DNA of 20,687 nucleotides. It comes from Priapulus caudatus. Lineage: Eukaryota; Priapulida; Priapulimorpha; Priapulimorphida; Priapulidae. Each line of letters begins with the position of its first letter. The stretch's first letter is position 1. A program made the translations under genes and the position numbers. The notes beneath the pieces were generated by a model. That model worked only from the letters and a program-made list of their open reading frames with translations, was not told the DNA's origin and ran no database searches. Shown piece after piece: positions 1-10,104 of this stretch. Location of the stretch: assembly GCF_000485595.1 (NCBI RefSeq), contig NW_014579640.1, forward strand, positions 6,628-27,314. The letters run 5' to 3'.

Positions 1-43
<43 letters not shown>

Positions 44-74
44 GCTCTCCTCTCTCTCTCCCTCTTCCTCTTTT
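1..74. repeat. (TC)n microsatellite at left edge
   Basis: A perfect TC run of about 40 bases is followed by interrupted TC/TCC sequence. The array starts at base 1, so its true length is unknown. The top strand is pyrimidine-only for most of the tract, a composition that can form triplex DNA. Confidence 0.95.
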
Positions 75-554
75 ACGCCCGCCCCTTCAATCACACCTCC
101 AATTTTTTATCTGAAATTTGCCGGTCCGCATTGTTTTTCGTGAGATTCCATCACAGCAGCTCACGTCCGATCGCCACGCGACCTTCGTGCTATCAGCTAC
201 ACGTTACACACACTTAGATCAACAGAAGCAACGTGTGCTGATCACTGCCTAAGAACAATTTCCCTCTGATGACACGCGTTCAGTTGCCACCGGACGTCGG
301 CATAAAATAAACGACGCGTTTGTCGGTGATGTAGCTGTAAGCGCGCTGTATCGTAATGTATCGTAATAATTGATCGACTGCACAAATGCAACAATTACAG
401 CTAATCCTGGATAAGTTGTCGAGAGTGGCGAATCCTGTTATCTTTACTGAACATATACTAGCAGCAGCAGAAGCGGGGCTAATTCCGACGACGGCTGCTA
501 GCAGAGGGTGTTGTGAATAGTAGAAGTAAAGCTATAGTACGCATACGTAGTAAC
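75..554. other. Unique sequence, no gene seen
   Basis: This stretch has mixed composition with no recognisable ORF or RNA gene. It contains one exact tandem duplication of a 10-base word (TGTATCGTAA, 347-356 and 357-366). A short CAG/CAGAAG run near 460-475 precedes the CA-rich arrays. Confidence 0.6.
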
Positions 555-722
555 AACACACACGCGGGAACTAATGCGCACATGCACGCATGCAAGCACA
601 CACGTACGCACACACACATACACACGCACGCACGCACGCATGCAAGCACACACGTACGCAAACACACACACACACGCACGCACGCACGCATGCACGCATG
701 CAAGCACACACGTACGCAAAAA
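555..722. repeat. CA/CACG array with three copies of a 23-base block
   Basis: The sequence alternates (CA)n and (CACG)n. A 23-base block beginning GCATGCAAGCACACACGTAC occurs exactly at 588-610, 638-660 and 696-718, so copies start 50 and 58 bases apart. The array is therefore a small higher-order tandem repeat, not a plain dinucleotide run. The block contains the palindromes GCATGC and CGTACG. ORFs here translate as His-Thr or Cys-Val strings on both strands and are artefacts. Confidence 0.9.
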
Positions 723-747
723 CATACCGCGGCCGCCTTTCGCGGCA

Positions 748-762
748 CGGTGCGCGGCACCG
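748..762. repeat. Short GC hairpin
   Basis: CGGTGC and GCACCG form a perfect 6-bp stem around a GCG loop. It lies in a short GC-rich island (723-786) between two CA arrays, which also contains a NotI-type octamer (729-736). No function is implied. Confidence 0.6.
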
Positions 763-786
763 AGCGCAGCTAGAGCGCAGCAATCG

Positions 787-985
787 CACACAATGCATCG
801 CGGCCACACACAACTACACCATTAGGCGCGCGCACCCGGACGCACCACATCACACACACCCACACACGACATTCTGAGATGCACACACACACACACCCGC
901 CAGCACGCCAACGCACGCAACGCACGCACGCACGGCGTCACGCACGCACGCACGCACGCACTACAACACACACGACGGTGCACCC
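787..985. repeat. CA/ACGC interrupted arrays
   Basis: CA-rich sequence with separate runs of ACGC (about 910-960) and of (CA)n (about 880-898). It resembles the array at 555-722 but lacks the 23-base block. Confidence 0.85.
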
Positions 986-1017
986 ACAGCGCACTACACG
1001 ACACCATAGTATAGGGT

Positions 1018-1178
1018 AGGTAGTATATATATATCATGACTAATTATACCTAAACTAATACATATACATATATGTTATAGAACATATATAGCTAATATAT
1101 CAAGAGCTAATAACCACTAAATAAATGTTTATTAGCTTCTTGTATATATATAAGTATATAGTATGATGAGATTATATA
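1018..1178. repeat. TA-rich low-complexity stretch
   Basis: Short TA runs (for example 1024-1035 and 1142-1153) lie in AT-rich sequence between the CA and GA arrays. No ORF or RNA gene was seen. Confidence 0.7.
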
Positions 1179-1181
1179 CAT

Positions 1182-1259
1182 AGAGAGAGGAAAGAGAGAG
1201 AGAGAGAGCGAGAGAAGAAGAGAGAGAGAGAGAGAGGAGAGAGAGCAGAGAGAGAGACC

Positions 1260-1290
<31 letters not shown>

Positions 1291-1294
1291 AGAG
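1182..1294. repeat. (GA)n interrupted microsatellite
   Basis: GA repeats are broken by single-base changes (GAA, GAGG, GCGA). The top strand is almost entirely purine. The Ser/Leu-rich minus-strand ORFs over it follow from translating (TC)n and are not genes. Confidence 0.95.
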
Positions 1295-2999
1295 CAAACA
1301 CATGCCAAACACCATATCCACACCACAGCCACCGCACGCACACACGCGTAATGGGTACGCGCTACCACCCTCCCCTATCACACTCACAGCTATTCATTAC
1401 GTATAGGGTTGTATAAGTGGAACAAGGTGTTGGTGATTGATTGGGAATGTACTCCAATAGACCGAGTCTTACGCAAGGCGAATGCATCATAAAGCATCCA
1501 GATGAATCGCAGGAAATTCCTAACGGGTACCGTACACATAAAAGAAGCGCCTCTCACAACTGTCCGTAAATAAAACAAGGTTGACTGTCATGTTCATCCG
1601 ATAGCGGACCAGTGTTAACTGGGTATTACAGTTACACGTTACCTTTACAATCTCAATACCGAACCGGCAACTTATACTTAGAATAGAGAAATTGGAAGTC
1701 ACGAAAGAGTTCATTCGTAAGTTGTAAGCGTTTTAGAATTGATTATTAAATATAGCAGCTAATGAAAAAGTAAGGATGGAATTATGTAAGTTAACGAGGC
1801 GACGTTACGTGTGGATAATAAACGACCAGGAGTGTATTAATGAGCGTTAAGAATAGTCTTATTATTATACACTGCCTGATATCATAATACTGAAATCCGT
1901 TATTTAATAAATAATTAATTAAACTCATAGTAAATATTGTGTAGTAATAGTGATTTAAGATATCTCCTTGCCAATTCACGTTGCCATTACACATATGCCA
2001 ATAAAAATTTATACTATTAATATCTGTGCTCCTTGAGTCACATTAATATCAAATGTGACAAATTATGAGCAAGAGTCTGTCGGCCGTATCTGATGAAATC
2101 GACCCTGTGAAGGCATGAACAGCAACAAACGCAAAACACGCGAATATTCAGCGATGCATGCACGCAAACACGGCGCGGACTAGGCTATCGGCGTACTCAA
2201 GTACAGCACCACGCAAACCGAAGAACGCACGCGATCCACAAGGCACGCGCCAGAGGTACAGACAATCTAATTCTCTATCAACCACTTCAGTCCACACCCG
2301 ACGCACGTCCACACCACGCCCACATACACAAAACAACGGCCGTATGAAAGTGTGGCCGCACGGGCACGTACCGCGTACGGACCGCACGCCACGGCACGCC
2401 TCTGGCGAGCCCTAACTCCATTTAACTGCAAAACAGGCAATGCTAATTTTCCAGCCGTACATAAAATTATTAACATTTGGCGCTGGCTCATTACCTAGCG
2501 CAGGGTGGTCCATCCGCCTTAACTCATACACAACGCCCCCGATCCGGCGTGTGCGTAACCCCCTTGTATTCTGGCAATATTCGATTTGTATCAAGCGTTC
2601 GATCAAGATAAAATTAAATATGCGTAGTTGTGACCTGCTGACGGAGAAGTTCCCGGATGAAAGGAAATAGTATTATAGGTCTTGCAGCGAACGTGCGATA
2701 GACTCGATCAAAAAACAATCGCCGCCACATTGAGTGGCAATATGGCATCGTTGGTTTACCGTGCGTATATGATTCCTCTGATTCATGTTTAAATCTTTAG
2801 ACGCAAGATTGACTAATAAATGTATATGCTTTTTAAGTTTAAGATATAGGCTACAAGTGTAACTCTCGCCGTTTTCCGTATGGTTGTCTATCATTAATGC
2901 ATCCAATCGAAGAAATAGTCATTATAAAACTGTCAAGCAAACCACGCACTTATTATTGTCTTAAAAAAAAAGAAAAAGTCAGGAAATGTTTGTAGTACA
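1295..2999. other. Unique intergenic or intronic sequence, no recognised gene
   Basis: This 1.7-kb stretch has ordinary complexity, AT-rich except for a more GC-rich part at about 2150-2560. Several short ORFs exist: on the minus strand at 1390-1578, 1520-1714, 2148-2387, 2412-2606 and 2673-2906, and on the plus strand at 2158-2415 and 2440-2670. None exceeds 85 codons, and they overlap each other across frames and strands. None has a domain I recognise. The chance of an exon here cannot be excluded. Confidence 0.6.
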
Positions 3000-3001
3000 G
3001 C

Positions 3002-3066
3002 CTTTATATATTGCTATTGCTAATTATATATATATATTATACGTGATATATATAGTATATATAAAG
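3002..3066. repeat. AT-rich inverted repeat
   Basis: CTTTATATA (3002-3010) is the exact reverse complement of TATATAAAG (3058-3066). The spacer is itself rich in TA runs, so the segment could extrude as a hairpin or cruciform. Confidence 0.75.
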
Positions 3067-3179
3067 TGTATATATTCTCCTCTGTAAACCGGATAATATT
3101 GCCGAAAAATGTGTAAGGAATTAACATATGAGTTATCCGGGGGCGGCGCGGGGAAGCACTAGAGTAATAATGAAGTGGG

Positions 3180-3290
3180 GAGTATAATTAATAAAAATCA
3201 TAATAATAAGAATAAAATGCAGGGATAATAATAGGGGGGACGACGTAGAAGGAAGAAGAAGAAAGTAGCAAGAAGAAAACAGGAAAATAC
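3180..3290. repeat. Purine-rich low-complexity tract
   Basis: Runs of AATA, GGGGGG and GAAGAAGAA make this stretch strongly A/G-rich on the top strand. It directly precedes the CAT array. No ORF is supported. Confidence 0.7.
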
Positions 3291-3292
3291 GC

Positions 3293-3425
3293 AATCATCA
3301 TTATCTTTATCATCATGCATCAGTCATCAATCATCATCATCCAATCATCATCAAGTCATCATTATCAGTCATCGGATCATCATCATCTTCATGTTATCCA
3401 TAATACATTAGTCATCATCAACATA
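3293..3425. repeat. Degenerate (CAT/ATC)n trinucleotide array
   Basis: TCATCA units are interspersed with CAGTCAT and CAATCAT variants over about 130 bases. No tract of more than four perfect units remains. Confidence 0.85.
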
Positions 3426-3718
3426 GCCATATGTCATGATATCTACCTGGAAATATACTGCTCGGTAAACGGCAGCTAATGGCATAGCATATTCCAATTA
3501 TAACTAGTATATATATATAATAGGGTATTACTATAGTATTCAGCAGGCATGTTACTCGAGAGTGTCGCCTAATATTATAATTAACCTGTATTTATTTGAT
3601 TTTAGATTTTATTTGATTATCGCGTCGTCGCGGTCCCCGCGATGGAAATTAAGGCCGATACTTATTTATTAGAACAGTTCGAACCAACCTTAATATTCAT
3701 TGAAGCCCAGTGCAATAA
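3426..3718. other. AT-rich unique sequence, nothing recognised
   Basis: It includes a short TA run at about 3508-3521 and a CpG-containing stretch at about 3620-3645. No ORF or RNA gene was seen. Confidence 0.55.
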
Positions 3719-3780
3719 TATTATAGTAGTATATATAGTATATAGTATATATAGTATATATATATATACTGTATTATATA
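3719..3780. repeat. TAGTATATA-type AT array
   Basis: Tandem TAGTATATA-like units grade into a pure TA run. The minus-strand 129-codon ORF at 3662-4051 crosses it and gains its Ile/Tyr-rich hydrophobic part from this repeat. Confidence 0.85.
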
Positions 3781-4410
3781 TTATCATAGCAATGTAAAAC
3801 ACTACGACAACCCAATAAAGATATAGATGAAATATATCAATTATAAAAAGCAGAATGAGAATTAGACAGATAAAATTAAATCCATTGAAAGAACGCCGCT
3901 CCGCGTACACGTGGAGTGTAGGATATTGTAACGCTTGAAGCGGAGATCGATGGAATAACAGGACTGTAGCGCGGGTTTTTAGATTCTGGAAAAGTCGACT
4001 GTGGTAAAACACCAGCAGTGGGCATAGAGTAACATACAACACAGCACACATATATATATATTAGTAGTAATGAATGATATGAATATATGCTATTCCCGTG
4101 TATATTACGCAGAATATTATTTCTCAGTAACAGTTCCAACGTGCGTTTATGCGTTAATATTGGATGTGTTTACAATCCAGCATTATGTCTGGCATCATTA
4201 ATAAAACTGATTCTTTGCGGTGCGGCAACTAATTCAGGCCATTTCTGAGGTGCATATTATATTTATACTATAATTTGATTAGAAACAGTTTAGCCGCTTT
4301 ATATCATTGAAAACTCCTGGACTGGTCAGCATTATATACTATTAATTAATATATGCAGTAATAGTATAGTAATAATACAACATATATATATATAATATAA
4401 TAATATATAG
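3781..4410. other. AT-rich unique sequence with an internal GC-richer island
   Basis: Mostly AT-rich. A sharply more GC-rich, higher-complexity island lies at about 3885-4030. Two overlapping minus-strand ORFs (3662-4051 and 3876-4139) both stay open across the island. I do not recognise either product, and no splice or promoter signal decides between them. A short TA run sits at 4050-4061. Confidence 0.5.
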
Positions 4411-4424
4411 AGCTAGCCCTAGCT
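4411..4424. repeat. 14-bp near-perfect palindrome beside GATA array
   Basis: AGCTAG and CTAGCT flank a CC spacer, immediately before the start of the GATA array. It marks the array boundary, but no function is known. Confidence 0.7.
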
Positions 4425-4425
4425 A

Positions 4426-4993
4426 GTAGATAGATAGATAGATGAATCAGATAGATAGATAGATATTATAGATAAATACATAAGATAGATAAATAGATAG
4501 ATAGAAAGATATATAAGAGTAATTGAGATAAATAGAGTAGTATAGATAGTATAGATGGATGGATAGATAGATGGTAAGGTACGGTAAATAGAGTAGATAG
4601 AGTAATACAATAGACTAGATAGGATTAGATAGATTAGATGAAATATGAGTATATAATATATAGAGATACGATAGAAGTGAGATAAGATAGATATGATAGA
4701 TTAGACGTAGATACGATAGAATAGACTAATAGATAGATAGATTACGATAGATAAATAGGGATAGATAGGATAGATCAGATAATGATAGATAGATCAGATA
4801 TGATAGATAGCTAGAATAGATTGATAGATAGATACGATAGATTAGATTAGAATTAGAGTAGATAGATAGATAGATAGATTAGATAGTATAGATATAAGAT
4901 AGATAGATAGGATAAGAATAGATATTCGATAGATTAAGATACGATAGAAGTTTTGTGGTTCTTGATAGATAGAAAATAGCGATAGATAGATAG
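4426..4993. repeat. Degenerate (GATA)n tetranucleotide array
   Basis: About 570 bases of TAGA/GATA units, frequently interrupted by TAGAT, GATAAG, GATAC and AATAG variants. The same motif occurs in the opposite orientation as (CTAT)n at 16569-17381. Minus-strand ORFs here are Tyr-Leu-Ser-Ile strings. Confidence 0.95.
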
Positions 4994-6363
4994 GCTTATA
5001 GTGATATGGTTTTCGACGAGTAAATGCTACGTAATAACATGGCCCTAAAAACCGCCGGGAATTGCCTATGTCCACTTAAGATACAACACCATTCATAAGT
5101 CATGCTATATTGCCATTAACGAGTAGACATTACAGGTTTAGAGTTATACTCTGTGGATTATGTATAGAACAGCGATGTTCACCCGGAGTGCCGTATCATT
5201 TTAGTGTCCATCTCTTGTTTTTTGTGCATAATACTCATGCAAAAAATTTTGTATAGGGAGAATGCACCAAGCTGACTAAAAACCTTTACAAGAACTGTTA
5301 AAACTATTATAGGGTCCTCATTGGTGTATCAAGTGGCCTATCCATGTATCCAGATCAAAAGTAGACAAGCTAAGTGAATGATTCTATTTGTCATTGTCCA
5401 TTAAAAGTCATCTTTCTGCATTAAGTATCATACCTAACTAGAGTTATTCATACTTGACTTTTATCAACAGTCCATAAATAAAAATTTCTACTCCTAAAAT
5501 TCGTTTTATATTTACTATATAAAACAACAAAAACACCATTATAATGCGCAGTTAACATTGCTAGGCAGTAAAGACCATGAGACAAATATTCTAGGTCAGA
5601 ACATAAATCGAACCATGTTGTTCTGCTTCCGCAAACCAGTAACATACATAGTTGGTCAAATAAAGATAGTCACTCAATGTAAAGACGGATAGGAACGTGT
5701 ATATAAATGTTCTTGTGCTTGTATTATACCAAAACGTTATCCTGCATTGGACTTTTCGATTTATTTTTATATTTTACGTCTAGATATATTGCAGTTCGGT
5801 ACACATGTTAAATCAGATCAAAATTAATGCTAGTTTATTCTTAACTCACTTTTAAAATAAAACATCGACCTCTTACATAAGTCGTAAACCTGTAAGTAAA
5901 AAATGTTTGGTAACTGAATATTGTATAGTAGTAGTAGCTTTAATAGGTGAGGTAGTGACTGGGTAGTCCAAAGAATATATAAAATAGTAGCAGTAGGGTT
6001 TAGTAAAAAAACCGAATTACCTTTTTACATTTTGGCTACAATGAATATTTTTTTCTCAAAGCCGAGAAATGAACCATTGTTTCTGCCGAGTTTGACTGTT
6101 TTTGACATTCTTTAGTATTAATCAGCCGCACCCTGTTTAAAGCAGAACTTATAAATTATAAAATAGCAACCAATTGCATACAATATTACCGACTGGCAAT
6201 TTAGCGTAAGACGGCAATCGATGAAAAACATATGGCTACTCCAAGCGTTAGTATTTTGTGCTCCTATATAGTGAAGGTGAGTGGATATGTAGCCAACGGT
6301 ATATCTATACAGATAACTATCACAGGTTGATGGTGATGTATTATATAGTGCAACTACGTATAT
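4994..6363. other. AT-rich unique sequence, no recognised gene
   Basis: About 1.4 kb with no tandem repeats of note; short TAG repeats occur near 5927-5938. A 65-codon minus-strand ORF (5448-5645) has a non-repetitive, protein-like residue mix, but I cannot place it in a family, and short ORFs are expected by chance. No tRNA or conserved RNA was found. Confidence 0.55.
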
Positions 6364-6563
6364 TAATATAATACGCGTGCGTGTTGTGCGCACGTGCGCG
6401 CGTGCTTGGTATTGTGCTGTTTGTAGTTGTAGTTGTTGTTGTTGTTGGGTTGCGTGCGTGCTAGTCTGTTTTTGGATGCGTGGTGTGAGTGGCTTATCAG
6501 TACGTGGTGTGCGAACGTCCATGCATGCGCTTTCGCGTGCGCGCCGGGATTGCATGCGTGCGC
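6364..6563. repeat. GT/CG-rich degenerate sequence leading into minisatellite
   Basis: GTGCG and TTG repeats (including a GTTGTTGTT run near 6430-6447) precede the recognisable minisatellite. Short matches to the minisatellite consensus, such as GCATGCGTGCGCG near 6552, suggest eroded units. Confidence 0.6.
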
Positions 6564-7060
6564 GTGTATCTGTCTGTGCGTATTGCATGCGTGCGCGCAG
6601 TGTATGCTGTTGTGCAATGTTGCAAGTGCGTGCGGCGCAGTGTATCTGTGTGTGCGTATTGTATGCGTGCGCGCCGTGTATCTGTCTGTGCATGTTGCAA
6701 TGCGTGACGCGCAGCAGTGTCATTAGTGTTGCGTATTAGTAAGTGCGTGGCGCAGCGTGTATCTGTCAGGCAGTTCATAGTGCGCGTGCGTGTATCTGTG
6801 TGTGCCGCGTATGCATGCAGTGCGCGCGCGATGTATCTGGTCTGATCGTAATGCGTGCGCGCCGCGTGTATCTGTCTGTGCGTGTTACTAGTGCGTGCGC
6901 AGCCGCGTTGTGATCATGCCTGTGCTGTGGTTGCAATGCGTGTGCGCCGGCGTGTATCGTCTGTGCGTGTTGCAGTACGTGCCGCGCCGCGTGGTGATCT
7001 GTGTGTGCGTCATTGTATGAACGCGCGTGTATCTGTCCTGTGCGTAAGTAGTGGGTTGGT
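6564..7060. repeat. CpG-rich minisatellite, about 13 units of about 39 bp
   Basis: The core GTGTATCTGTCTGTGCG, followed by TTGCA and TGCGTGCGCG, recurs with unit starts near 6564, 6600, 6640, 6676, 6717, 6757, 6790, 6831, 6866, 6907, 6952, 6991 and 7027. Spacing is 33-45 bases and tends to alternate shorter and longer. Unit 5 (6717) and unit 10 (6907) are the most diverged. The period is not a multiple of three, so the Arg/Val/Cys-rich and His/Thr-rich ORFs across it (for example minus 6118-6723 and plus 6377-6739) are not credible genes. Confidence 0.88.
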
Positions 7061-7442
7061 TGCGCTGTAAAGACGTGTAAGTGTATATAATGGCGCGTCG
7101 TGTCTTAAATGCGATATATGAACGGGTGCTTAGACGCCGGGAGCTGGAAGCAGGCGAGTACGATGGACGTCGTGTGCATTGTGCGTCGGCCGCGTGGCCG
7201 AGTCCTCGCCTAGAACTCGTGCCCGTCTTGCTAACCTTCTTTAGTGTTTTCGTCCTCCGACCGCTTGGTGGCGTACATGGTAAGCCGCAGGATGCAGAAG
7301 CAGAGGCTGCCTCGCGGACCACGTTGGCTGAGCGCACAGACGGCAGTCGGGCGTTCCTTACCTAATAGCAAACACAACAGCGTGACGCGACAGGTGAAAG
7401 AAAGCCATCCCAGAGTAACGAAACTCGAAACGCGATAAATTG
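7061..7442. other. GC-rich unique sequence after the minisatellite
   Basis: Overlapping + strand ORFs (7081-7365, 94 codons; 7244-7438, 64 codons) and a minus ORF (6888-7337) cover it. A GTAAGC at 7280 matches a splice-donor pattern, but no matching acceptor or conserved product decides a gene model. It might be the 5' part of the broken coding region that follows. Confidence 0.4.
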
Positions 7443-8090
7443 CGAGATGGGTTGGAAGGACACCTCAAAAAACATGATTGCACTGATAATATCTGCTAAA
7501 AAATTAACGTAGAGGAAGAAATGCCGACGGATGATGATAGGGAAGATGTGAAGACGTACGAAGGATACTCTGTGGAAATGTAGAATCGATCATCGAGGAA
7601 GACGCTAATTATGAAATGTTGCGGAGTATGCTGGGCGGTAACGCAGATGAAGAAACACTAATGGCAAACGGGAGATTCCTTGAGCACGGGATCTGGCCGG
7701 CATACTGCGTAGCGATGCTCGCTGCGCGACAAGAGGGCTGCTCGTGAACGGGGGGCGGCCGGGGAACACAGAGAAATGCATGCCGCGGCGGAGCGATCGC
7801 TGCAAGAAGGTTGCTCGGAAGATGCTGCGGGAAAAGATCTGCTCATGTCGTCCAGAAAGTCACGCACGAAGACTGATGAGGCCCGCACGGTGGAGGTCCG
7901 GGCGGTTTTAAGTGCACGTCGCCGGCGCTGGATGTCGGACGTCCAGACCCTCTTGTGTCGCCGGCCCGCCTTACACCCGGGCTTGGCGAACGCCACAGCG
8001 TGCATCCTAGACGCAACTGCTGCCCGCGGAGGGCTTCCCGATTCCGCGAGAAGCCTAAGCAGGATCTGCCAACATTGTGGGGAGATGTAA
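7443..8090 (+). pseudogene. Possible broken coding region, product unknown
   Basis: Three adjoining + strand reading segments look protein-like but are not in one intact frame. Frame A from 7443 meets TAA at 7497, resumes at 7500 and ends in TAG at 7581; it includes an acidic stretch with DDDREDVKTYEG. A second frame (7580-7747) carries NADEETLMANGRFLEHG. Frame A is open again from 7713 to TGTAA at about 8088-8090 and includes a 104-codon ORF beginning at Met 7776. One stop plus two one-base shifts would explain the breaks. The residue mix is not the Arg/Pro/Ala bias expected from random GC-rich DNA, at least up to about 7750. I recognise no family. It could be a decayed mobile-element or host gene, a gene broken by sequence errors, or chance. 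No catalytic motif was seen. Confidence 0.3.
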
Positions 8091-9464
8091 CAGGATCGGG
8101 CGTTTGTCCCCCCTATCGAGCGCGGGCGGCCCCCCGCAGGCGGGCGCCAGGCCGTCACAGGTGCAAGGGAGTTCCCTCTATGGCGAACCTCTATTCCTAC
8201 AGGCTGCCAAGCTCCGCGATGATATTCGTCCGCGGGTGCGGATGCGTCTGCTATGACACCGCCGCCCAATGAGAAGCCCCTGCGCCTGCGGGCGGGCTCC
8301 TAAATATCCGTGACCGTTCTGCTGCTAGTTCACGTATTCGAAGTGCCCGCCCTCGCCCGGCGCAGCACCCCAATAAAAACACCACAATATCACGAGTAGT
8401 GTATTATAAACTAACGAACATTAAAATTGGTTATACCTATACAGTGTCATCACCCCACTCCCACACCCCACCACCCCCTCCCTGGAGCACACTCACACTC
8501 ACGTCCACACGGAACGACGCGCGGCACACCGCGCGATCTGGTTATCAGCTATATATCTCCGTTGTTACTCACACCCTGCGTGTAGTCTAGCACCCGCCCA
8601 CCGTCTCTGTCAGCGCGCAGCGACATTCTCCTTTCTCGTTCGCTTCCCTTTCTCGTCGCTGCGCGGCGCGCCATCCGGGCAGACTTTACACCTCGATGCG
8701 CGCCACACCACACCCCCCCCCCATAAAGCCAACGTAAGTAATCCCGCAGACACCCGAGTGGGCGCGCCACTACGTGTCTCTGCTGCCGGCCGCGCCAGTC
8801 CCCCCCACGCTCGACAAAGCACGAGGTCACGCTCCCACACCTGAGCACGCGGCGGTGGCGCCCGGTGGCGCCACGCCGCGCCTCGCGCGCGCGCCCGGGC
8901 TCGATACTACCGGAGCCGCCTAATCGCAGCCACCCCCTGCATTCTCCGAGCACAGCCAGCCACCCGCCCACCCACTCGGCACGCCCAGCGCGAGCGACGC
9001 CGGCCCGGCAATGGGAGCGCAGTGCGTGCAGCACGGTCAAGACGCCTACTCGCTCGAGGCTGCCCGTGGCTACACGCGTGCGTTTCTCTGGCTTTGCTCG
9101 GGCACGCCGAGCAGGCACGCAGCGTATGGAAAAGGCTGTGAAGATGCTGTTCGTGTGCGCAGGAGTGCACGGACAGCGCGCCGCCGACCCTGAAGCCGCC
9201 GCCACCTTCCCCCTTCTCCCCCCTGCCAATGATATATTCCGGGCGCGCACCGAGAGTGTTAAGATTTGCGCACTCTACATCGTGTTACGCCACAGACGAG
9301 GTGGCCACCTCGGTGCGCGCCCCCGCTGCGCCTACCCCGTGTACGCTCGCGGTGCCGTGCGCTGTCTGCGTGCTGCGGGTACGGGCCAGTGCGAGATGTC
9401 CCCGCACCGCAGAACGCACTCAACTGCCGCCACGCATAATCACAATATACCATCTCCAACTCGG
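8091..9464. other. GC- and CpG-rich sequence, no supported gene
   Basis: Long ORFs overlap on opposite strands: plus 8865-9599 (244 codons) and minus 8549-9250 (233 codons). Both are dominated by Arg, Ala, Pro and Gly, as expected when GC-rich DNA lacks stop codons. Neither has a domain I recognise. A run of nine or more C residues is at about 8712-8721. CpG is frequent and apparently not depleted. The region might be a promoter-type CpG-rich domain, but no TATA, initiator or start is decisive. Confidence 0.5.
8372..8377 (+). promoter_or_regulatory. Candidate polyadenylation hexamer AATAAA
   Basis: This canonical hexamer lies about 280 bases beyond the last stop of the possible broken coding region on the same strand. 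No clear downstream GT-rich element follows. The hexamer alone is common by chance. Confidence 0.25.
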
Positions 9465-9850
9465 ATTTTTTCGCCTCGTTCTTTTCCGCAGACGTCCCAC
9501 CACTCTGCCCCACCTCTCTCTCCCTTCGTATCTCTTCCCCTCGCTTTCGTCTTCCGTTTTCCGGTTTTCCCGCTTGCCCCTCCTCGTTCGTCCTTCTGAT
9601 CAGCTCGCCACCCATCCCTGTCCAGCCGCCCCTCCCGCTCGCCCATCAACTCCTCGGTCCTCTCCTCTCGATTAACCCTTTAGCCTCAGGCGCTTCTGTC
9701 TCTCGCCCCGCCGCGCTGCTCCGCTCGGGTCTCTCTTCTCGTCCCTCTCTCGCTGCGTCTCGTCCTCTCCCTCCGTCGACCTCTCCCTACCCCCCGCGTC
9801 CTGCTCTCCCCGTCATCTCGTCCTCTTATCTTCTCTTTTTCCATCATCGC
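9465..9850. repeat. Pyrimidine-rich low-complexity tract
   Basis: TCTC, CCTC and CGTC words dominate the top strand for nearly 400 bases without a clean period. Minus-strand ORFs (for example 9259-9615 and 9686-10078) are Arg/Gly/Glu-rich as a result and are not supported as genes. Confidence 0.75.
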
Positions 9851-10104
9851 GTGTTCGGCGGGGTCAGTCAGTCGAGACATGCCAATACTTCTCCCTTCGT
9901 CCTTCTCCTCCCCGCCCCATAACTCTCCTCCCAATATCGTGTCTGCGTGGTACGTGTGACCTCCTACCCCTCTGGGCCGGTGTTCGAGTGAGACAAGTAT
10001 AGGCGCAGCGGGGTTCGAGTCTGTCTTTATACCTTTTGTAAGACCTTGCCACCCCCGTTTCAGATGAACCCCTACCATCTCCGGGCCCTTACATAATCGA
10101 CCCT
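9851..10104. other. Mixed sequence between low-complexity tracts
   Basis: No repeat or gene is recognised. A GGTTCGAGTC word near 10010 resembles a tRNA B box, but the flanking bases do not pair as a T stem. Confidence 0.5.

Noticed and set aside
1390-1714. Two overlapping minus-strand ORFs of 62 and 64 codons
   Set aside because: They have an ordinary residue mix but chance-level length and no recognised family or start and stop context.
2474-2490. TTTGGCGCTGG resembling a retroelement primer-binding site
   Set aside because: No pair of long terminal repeats or polypurine tract was found around it, and no reverse transcriptase or integrase motif was seen in the window.
5948-5969. TGAGGTAGT resembling the start of the let-7 microRNA
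   Set aside because: Only the first nine bases match; the rest of the conserved mature sequence is absent, and I saw no precursor hairpin.
6118-6739. 201-codon minus ORF and 120-codon plus ORF
   Set aside because: Their long parts follow the GT/CG repeat and minisatellite, whose period is not a multiple of three.
7280-7285. GTAAGC splice-donor-like site
   Set aside because: Such hexamers are frequent by chance, and no conserved exon or matching acceptor supports a gene model.
8549-9599. 233-codon minus ORF and 244-codon plus ORF overlapping in the CpG-rich region
   Set aside because: They overlap on opposite strands, have Arg/Ala/Pro/Gly-biased composition typical of stop-poor GC-rich DNA, and contain no recognised motif.
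10005-10025. GGTTCGAGTC resembling a tRNA B box
   Set aside because: The flanking bases do not form a T stem, and no A box, anticodon arm or acceptor stem is found at the right distance.
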